Shown one piece after another: positions 59,190 through 64,000 of a stretch of DNA of 64,000 nt (position 1 is its first letter; every line of letters begins with the position of its first letter). The position numbers were made by a program, and so were the translations under genes. Source of the stretch: Proteles cristata cristata (taxonomy: Eukaryota > Chordata > Mammalia > Carnivora > Hyaenidae). The stretch spans positions 434,001-498,000 of the forward strand of contig JAESUZ010005101.1 of NCBI GenBank assembly GCA_017311185.1, given 5' to 3'. The notes under the pieces are model-generated. The model did not search any database and was not told the DNA's origin. It was given only the letters and a program-made list of their open reading frames with translations.

Positions 59190-59790
59190 ATGTTCTAACA
59201 TGAACTCCTCTGAGGGGGTCACCTCCTCAAACGTGGGCCTCCTCCAGATTTCCAAGGTCACTAAATACCACCACTATCCACCCAGGTGCCTACGCCAAAA
59301 ATCTGAGGAGCATTCTCTGCTCCTGACTCTTCCTTACTCTCCATGTCTAATTAACAGCCAAGTCTTACATGATGATACCTTCCAAACATTACCAGGAATT
59401 CAGCCTCTTGTGTTCAGCCCTGTTACACTACCTGGTCCAGGCTACCATCATCTCACGCCTGCTCTTTGGCCATTTCCTCCCGACTGTCCACGGGCCTCCA
59501 CGATTCTGTGTGCTACAATCCGTTCTTCTCACTTCAGCCAGAGTGACCTTTCTGCCATATAAACTTGATCATGCCCCTTCTTCTTTCCCATTAAACCTTT
59601 TGGGAGATCCCCACCACAGTAAGGATCATAAAGTAGTAGTTTCAACTCCACACCATGGTACATGAAGCCCCCACAGCCTAGAATTGGCCCCATTCACCAG
59701 GGGCATCTGTCATCATGATGCCACCTCTTACTTACTTACTAGCCTCTATTCTGGCCACACAGATCAAAACAGGTACAAGGTGACATATAT
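59190..59790 (+). mobile_element. LINE-2 (L2)
   Basis: 'ggctaccatcatctcacgcc', 'agccagagtgacctttctgc' and 'aaacttgatcatgccccttc' are sense L2 blocks. The 163-codon plus-strand frame (59071-59562) overlaps it and is a chance frame. Confidence 0.58.
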
Positions 59791-60454
59791 ATGGAAGGTG
59801 TTCTTGAAAAACAAACAAACATATAGCTCATCAGTGTCCACCCACAAGGCAATCTTCCCTTAGAAAATCATGGAAACAGCTCTGCCCTGACCATTTTGAG
59901 GACTCTGACCACAGAAAGTGGCCCCTATCCTGTGGATCCTCATTTTTAGTTGAAGAGGGACGTACTCACCAGGAGATAGTTTCTTAAAGATTGCTCATCA
60001 GGGCAGGTAAAGCCATCGAAAGAGATGGGCCACCAGAGGGCGTGCCATGACCCCGCAAGAGGCCTGAAGAGAGATGGGTTCCACATTTATCTTGAAAGAA
60101 AAGATATTGGAAACATATCAGATATATTTATTTATGCTTTCTGACGACCACATGCATCTCAAATCCCAGGAGAGCCACATTCTTTTATTTTTATGTGGTA
60201 TCCATGGTTTCAGGACAAACAAGCTAAGAAAAACCTTTCCCACCACTGAATGGAAAAGGAAATATGAAAGCACGGGTCTTTTTTTTTTCCCTCCTTCTAG
60301 AAAGTCAGACTACATTTTAAATAGTCTCCCCTTAGGCAAGAACTCTTGACTCACTGAGGAGATTTCTAAAGCTCTATATGGCCCATTTCTCATAAATATT
60401 TGAAAATTCTCAAGACTACTGAGGATAGGCAAAATGACAATAAAATATGCTGAA
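59791..60454. other. no recognised feature
   Basis: About 660 bp. Confidence 0.35.
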
Positions 60455-60690
60455 TAGCTCTCACTGAGCATTTACTATGTTCCAAATGCTGTTTGGGGTA
60501 TTGTAAGTAAATATATTGAACTCACATGTTACGCTTTAAGGTTAAGTATTGTTCCTATTTTTCCCAGGAGAAAACCAGAGCTCTGAGCACTTTAGCCATT
60601 TGACAAGATGACAGAATTCGGATTTGAATTCAGGACTATGAGATGCCAAAGTCCGCACTCCTACTCAGTGTGCTAAGTTGTCTTGACGAC
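60455..60690 (-). mobile_element. MIR, near full length
   Basis: 'gagcatttactatgttccaa', 'ctatttttcccaggagaaaa', 'gcactttagccatttgacaa' and 'ttcggatttgaattcaggac' run through the entire antisense MIR. Confidence 0.72.
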
Positions 60691-61385
60691 CTCTCATCTT
60701 TCTTTGAGAAGTCCACCGGCTCCACTTTGGGACTCTCCCCCTTTCCTCCCTTCCTCTCGTGAGAACCTACAGGCTAAGTCCAGCAGCCATCGTCCATACA
60801 CTCCATTCCAACTGCGCTGTCCTTCTCCTGACTTTACCTCTATTCCCCATCGAAAGGAGGCCAGCCTACGTCTCATTCCTTCAGAACCACTGTTTCTTGC
60901 TAGAGCACTTTTTAGTGCCAGGTAATCAGGCAGTCAACAGATACTGATTGATCATCTTTGTGATAGATTGGTATGATTCCTGCATACACGAGGTCCACTA
61001 AGTTCTTGTTGGATGAAGGAACGAATGAGTGAATGGATGGATGAGTGAATGGTGGATGAATACTAGTACTCAATGGCAAGAGAGGAAGTTTCAGGTAGAG
61101 GACAAAACATGAGTCCTGGAATAAGAAAGATTTGCGTTCTAGCCTACCATTTGAGTGGCACTTAGAACTATTTAATCAAATATTTCTGATTACGGTAATT
61201 TCAGGCTCTCAAAAAGTTCTGTCTTCCACTGCTTAGCACTCCCAGATTACTGAGAGGCATCAGTCTTTGGGATTTGGGATAAGAAATTAGAATTCCCAGG
61301 AATTCTGAAATCATAAACTATTCTGTATTTTTCATGACACTTTATTTACTTGTTTAAATAGTAATGTACAACCATAATAACCATT
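60691..61385. other. no gene; short TGAATGGA-like repeat at 61019-61062
   Basis: 'gaatgagtgaatggatggat' and neighbours form a short degenerate repeat that may be an L2 tail. The rest is unrecognised. Confidence 0.4.
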
Positions 61386-61399
61386 GAATCACTTTTTTG

Positions 61400-61643
61400 T
61401 GTTTTTTCAAAAAAAATTTTTTAACGTTTTATTTATTTCTGAGAGAGAGAGAGAGAGAGAGAGAAGAGTGGGCAGGGGAGGGTCAGAGAGAGAGGGAGAT
61501 ACAGAATCTGAAATAGACTTCAGGCTCTGAGCTAGCTGTCAGCACAGAGCCTGACTTAGGGCTGAAACCCATGAACTGCGAGATCATGACCCGAGCCGAA
61601 GTTGAACGAACGCCCAACTGACTGAGCCACCCAGGCCGCCCCC
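61400..61643 (-). mobile_element. CAN-SINE
   Basis: Duplication 'gaatcacttttttg' (61386-61399) and 'gaatcatttttttg' (61644-61657). The head is decayed ('ggcctgggtggctcag' with inserted bases), B box mutated. Confidence 0.93.
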
Positions 61644-61657
61644 GAATCATTTTTTTG

Positions 61658-62045
61658 GTAATAGGATCAGGCTGCTGAAAGTTTTCACTAAAAATATGAT
61701 ATAATAATAAATGCATGGTTTATTATTATGAATATTTCTTGTGATAAGATTATATATATTTCAATAACATGTAAAAACAATCTTTTTCTTATAGAGAAAT
61801 TTGACAATAGAACATATTAAAAGGGAAAAGTACACACAATGTCAAATGAAAATTGCTTTAAGAAAAATGGAATATAACGCAACAACTATTTTTGTAAAGT
61901 ATTACTATTAAAATGAAAATTTAGAACACACAAGGCATTAATTGCCTGACCAATTTCCTTTTTGGCCTTGACATTTGTTTAACTGTTAGAAATGCATCCA
62001 AAAGTAGCTTGGGGTCAGGTTTTAGAGTACCTACTTCTTCATGGG
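61658..62045. other. AT-rich stretch, no recognised feature
   Basis: About 390 bp of AT-rich sequence. Confidence 0.4.
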
Positions 62046-62051
62046 TTTATT
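62046..62051 (-). terminator. AATAAA hexamer downstream of the candidate exon
   Basis: A canonical polyadenylation hexamer on the minus strand 20 nt after the stop codon of the frame at 62072-62362. By itself it could be chance in AT-rich DNA. Confidence 0.4.
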
Positions 62052-62071
62052 TCCTTTTTTAATGATGAAAA

Positions 62072-62348
62072 TTAAAAATATTTATTTTTCTTATCTTCTT
62101 GCCCTCGTTTTGATTTTGCTTTTGAAACTGATATTGCTTTTACTGATTCAGGTTTTTGTTCAGTTTCTGGTTTCCTGTCAGTGTATTCCACAATATTCGC
62201 ATCATCTGCTCTTTGCATTTCTTCCATTAAAGTGTTTACGAAAACCTGTGCCTGGAGGGAATATTCAAACACTGGGAAACACCAGGGAACGTTGCTGGGT
62301 TGGGTTCCAATAATATAACATTCAGATCTCCTACCAAACTTAACAGCG
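62072..62348 (-). CDS. candidate terminal exon, protein not identified
   Basis: The minus-strand frame is open for at least 96 codons (62362 down to the stop at 62074-62072) and reads further upstream. The translation has protein-like composition: 'KFGRRSECYIIGTQPSNVPW', then 'VFEYSLQAQVFVNTLMEEMQ', an acidic 'RADDANIVEYTDRKPE' stretch and a Lys-rich end 'KSKRGQEDKKNKYF'. A good acceptor ('cttctatttag') ends at 62349, which would make a 277-nt exon coding for 91 residues in phase. A weaker acceptor lies about 60 nt further upstream. AATAAA follows the stop by about 20 nt. There is no A-tract after it, which argues against a processed pseudogene. The other exons would lie to the right, outside the window. 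I do not recognise the family. It could also be a degenerate pseudogene piece or a chance frame. Confidence 0.4.
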
Positions 62349-62362
62349 CTAAATAGAAGCAT

Positions 62363-62879
62363 GTGTGGAAATTGCCAATTTAAGGAGATATTTTGTTTCT
62401 AAAATTGACCTCTTAGAACATAACTCATAAGACTTATATGAAGTATAGTATGCATACAAGCTTACTGATATTTATTTTATTCATAATAATGGCCCATATA
62501 GCAGACAGAGCCACGAAGATCCACTTATAACACAGCAATAGCAACCAGCAAGACTGACTCATTAGATGCTCTTGACTTCTGGGGTGTGCCTGTCCTGGTT
62601 CCCAGAAAAGTTAATCTTAACCTTTGATTCCACGCATTAGCATTTCTTGGTCTTGCTTTCACCTTGCTATGAGTGAGTTCTCTGAACCAATAACATCCGT
62701 GTTGATTCTTACATTTTAATTCTCACAGGAGAGTCACAACTTTTTCCTGTTTTCCCAATTTCTTGGCTAAGTGTTACTGAGACTTTGGATTTGGAAGAAA
62801 AACAATTTCTGGAAAAATTGCCAGGAAGGAATTCTCTTCTGGAAATACTCTCACAGCCTTTGAACATAAGGTATAGCAT
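62363..62879. other. no recognised feature
   Basis: About 520 bp upstream (minus sense) of the candidate exon; would be intron if that exon is real. Confidence 0.35.
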
Positions 62880-63075
62880 ATGACAGGCTTTGGCCAATGA
62901 AACATGTTACTTCCAGGCATAAACTGTGAGAACCATTATGAGATTTGCCATGTTCCCTCCCTGTTGCTGCATCAATTAGGGAAGCACATGTTTAGTTAGG
63001 GCCTCCGGAAGTGGGGTCCGTGAATGACGGTGACTAGAAGGGCCCAACCATCATGGAGGACATATGATAGGAGAC
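62880..63075 (+). mobile_element. possible MLT-like LTR fragment
   Basis: 'ctttggccaatgaaacatgt' then 'tacttccaggcataaactgt' resembles the LTR block also suspected at 9450-9800. Confidence 0.3.
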
Positions 63076-63812
63076 ACCAGTGTGAGATTTTGCAGTCATC
63101 ATTGTAGTATGCCATATAATGTTAGGCTCCGTGTTTTGGGCAATACACTTACTTCCTCTGAGTCCCATTACCCCATTTGAAAGGAGAAAAAGTAATTTCT
63201 ATTTCAGGTTTGTTTGCTTAATTTTGGGGAGGACTAAGCAAGGTGAGAGGACGTAAACCTTCTAATACAATGTCTAATGTATAATAGATGCTCAGTCTTT
63301 CTTTCCCTGCAAAGGGATCAAGAGAACATCCCTAGAAATAGATCAAAATTAGAAGTCAGAGTAGTTTGAGATTTTCCAAACATTAGCGTGGGAAGCCATA
63401 TGTAAAGAAGCAATGCCTTCAAAATTCTGGAGGAAAAGTCTATACCCAGCCAAACTAGCAACCAAGTGTCAGGGTTTAGAATATAGCCATTGTCACAAAA
63501 CGTTTACATCTTATGTATGTATCCCTTCTCTGAAAGTACTCTACCAAAATGACTGAGTTAGGAAACAGGGGACCCTAACTCAAGACAGAAGGACTTCCTG
63601 AGAAGGGCAGCCCCAGTCTGATGTCTAGCCAGAGCCTAGGGAGCTTCTGGCTGGCCTGGAGCAGGAAGGTAGGGCTCCAGGGGAACCCAGCCAGGAACAA
63701 TATTTAACTGGAAGGAAACCTGATGTATGTGGAAAATAAGGCTGGTGGGAAAGTACATTCTGTTGGCAAGTTTAAGAATTAGCGACAGTACCTGGATAAC
63801 AAAGGAAATTTT
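63076..63812. other. no recognised feature
   Basis: About 740 bp. Confidence 0.35.
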
Positions 63813-63813
63813 A

Positions 63814-64000
63814 GGGGCACCTGGGTGGCTCAGTCGGTGAAGGGTTCGACTTCAGCCCAGGTCATGACCTTGCAGTTTGTGAGTTCAAGCCTCGCCTCTG
63901 GCTCTGTGCTGACAGCTCAGAGCCTGGAGCCTGCTTCAGATTCTGTGTCTCCCCCTCTCTCTCTGCCCCTCTCCTGTTCATGCTCTGTCTCTCTGTCAAA
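63814..64000 (+). mobile_element. CAN-SINE, cut by the window end
   Basis: Head 'ggggcacctgggtggctcag' through the CT body; the tail starts at 63998 and runs out of the window. B box decayed ('gagttcaagcctc'). Confidence 0.92.

Noticed and set aside
59071..59562. 163-codon plus-strand open frame
   Set aside because: Runs through L2 3' sequence; rich in Pro/Leu/Ser without motif; a chance frame.

Overview
This window looks like ordinary intergenic or intronic nuclear DNA from a carnivoran mammal, most likely a cat (Felidae). The main evidence is about thirty copies of a tRNA-derived SINE. Its head reads 'GGGGCGCCTGGGTGGCT' with a 'GGTTCGAGCCC' B box, followed by a CT-rich body and an A-rich tail. 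This is the carnivore CAN-SINE, in the form typical of felids (SINEC_Fc type). L1 3' ends of carnivore type, plus old mammal-wide L2, MIR, MLT-type LTR and hAT remnants, make up most of the other recognisable sequence. Family names come from memory of consensus features, not from a search.

No intact protein-coding gene was found. Two stretches have real protein signal. One is a processed HNRNPA1 pseudogene on the minus strand (about 25557-26867) with an early stop, frameshifts and a lost poly(A) signal. The other is an open frame on the minus strand (62072-62362) that reads like a protein C-terminus. It has a plausible splice acceptor at its 5' side and an AATAAA about 20 nt past the stop, so it may be a terminal exon of a gene running leftward into the window. 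I could not identify the protein.

Layout. 0.3-3.4 kb: an L1 (minus) with matching 10-bp flanks, then a GA-expanded SINE. 4.7-8.0 kb: L2 copies in both orientations. 9-17 kb: LTR remnants, a hAT element with visible inverted ends, an L1 5' region, and a MIR interrupted by a 370-bp TA tract. 17-25 kb: SINEs including a SINE-in-SINE nest, an MLT1-type LTR, L2 with a GGAT tail, and L1 3' ends. 25.5-26.9 kb: HNRNPA1 pseudogene. 27.6-28.6 kb: an L1 whose two halves face opposite ways. 28.7-33.8 kb: dense SINEs, three flanked by copies of the same target word. 35-38 kb: a long L2 copy interrupted by another repeat. 39.6-45.6 kb: two tail-to-tail SINE pairs, a small local duplication and a GAAA/GGAAA tract. 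48-54 kb: a SINE inside a MIR, and a MIR split by an L1 that itself carries a SINE. 54.7-58.5 kb: six SINEs. 59-64 kb: L2, MIR, SINEs and the candidate exon.

The biology visible here is retrotransposition history rather than a gene system. Target-site duplications allow relative dating of several insertions. I found no CRISPR array, operon, toxin gene or other undescribed gene system.
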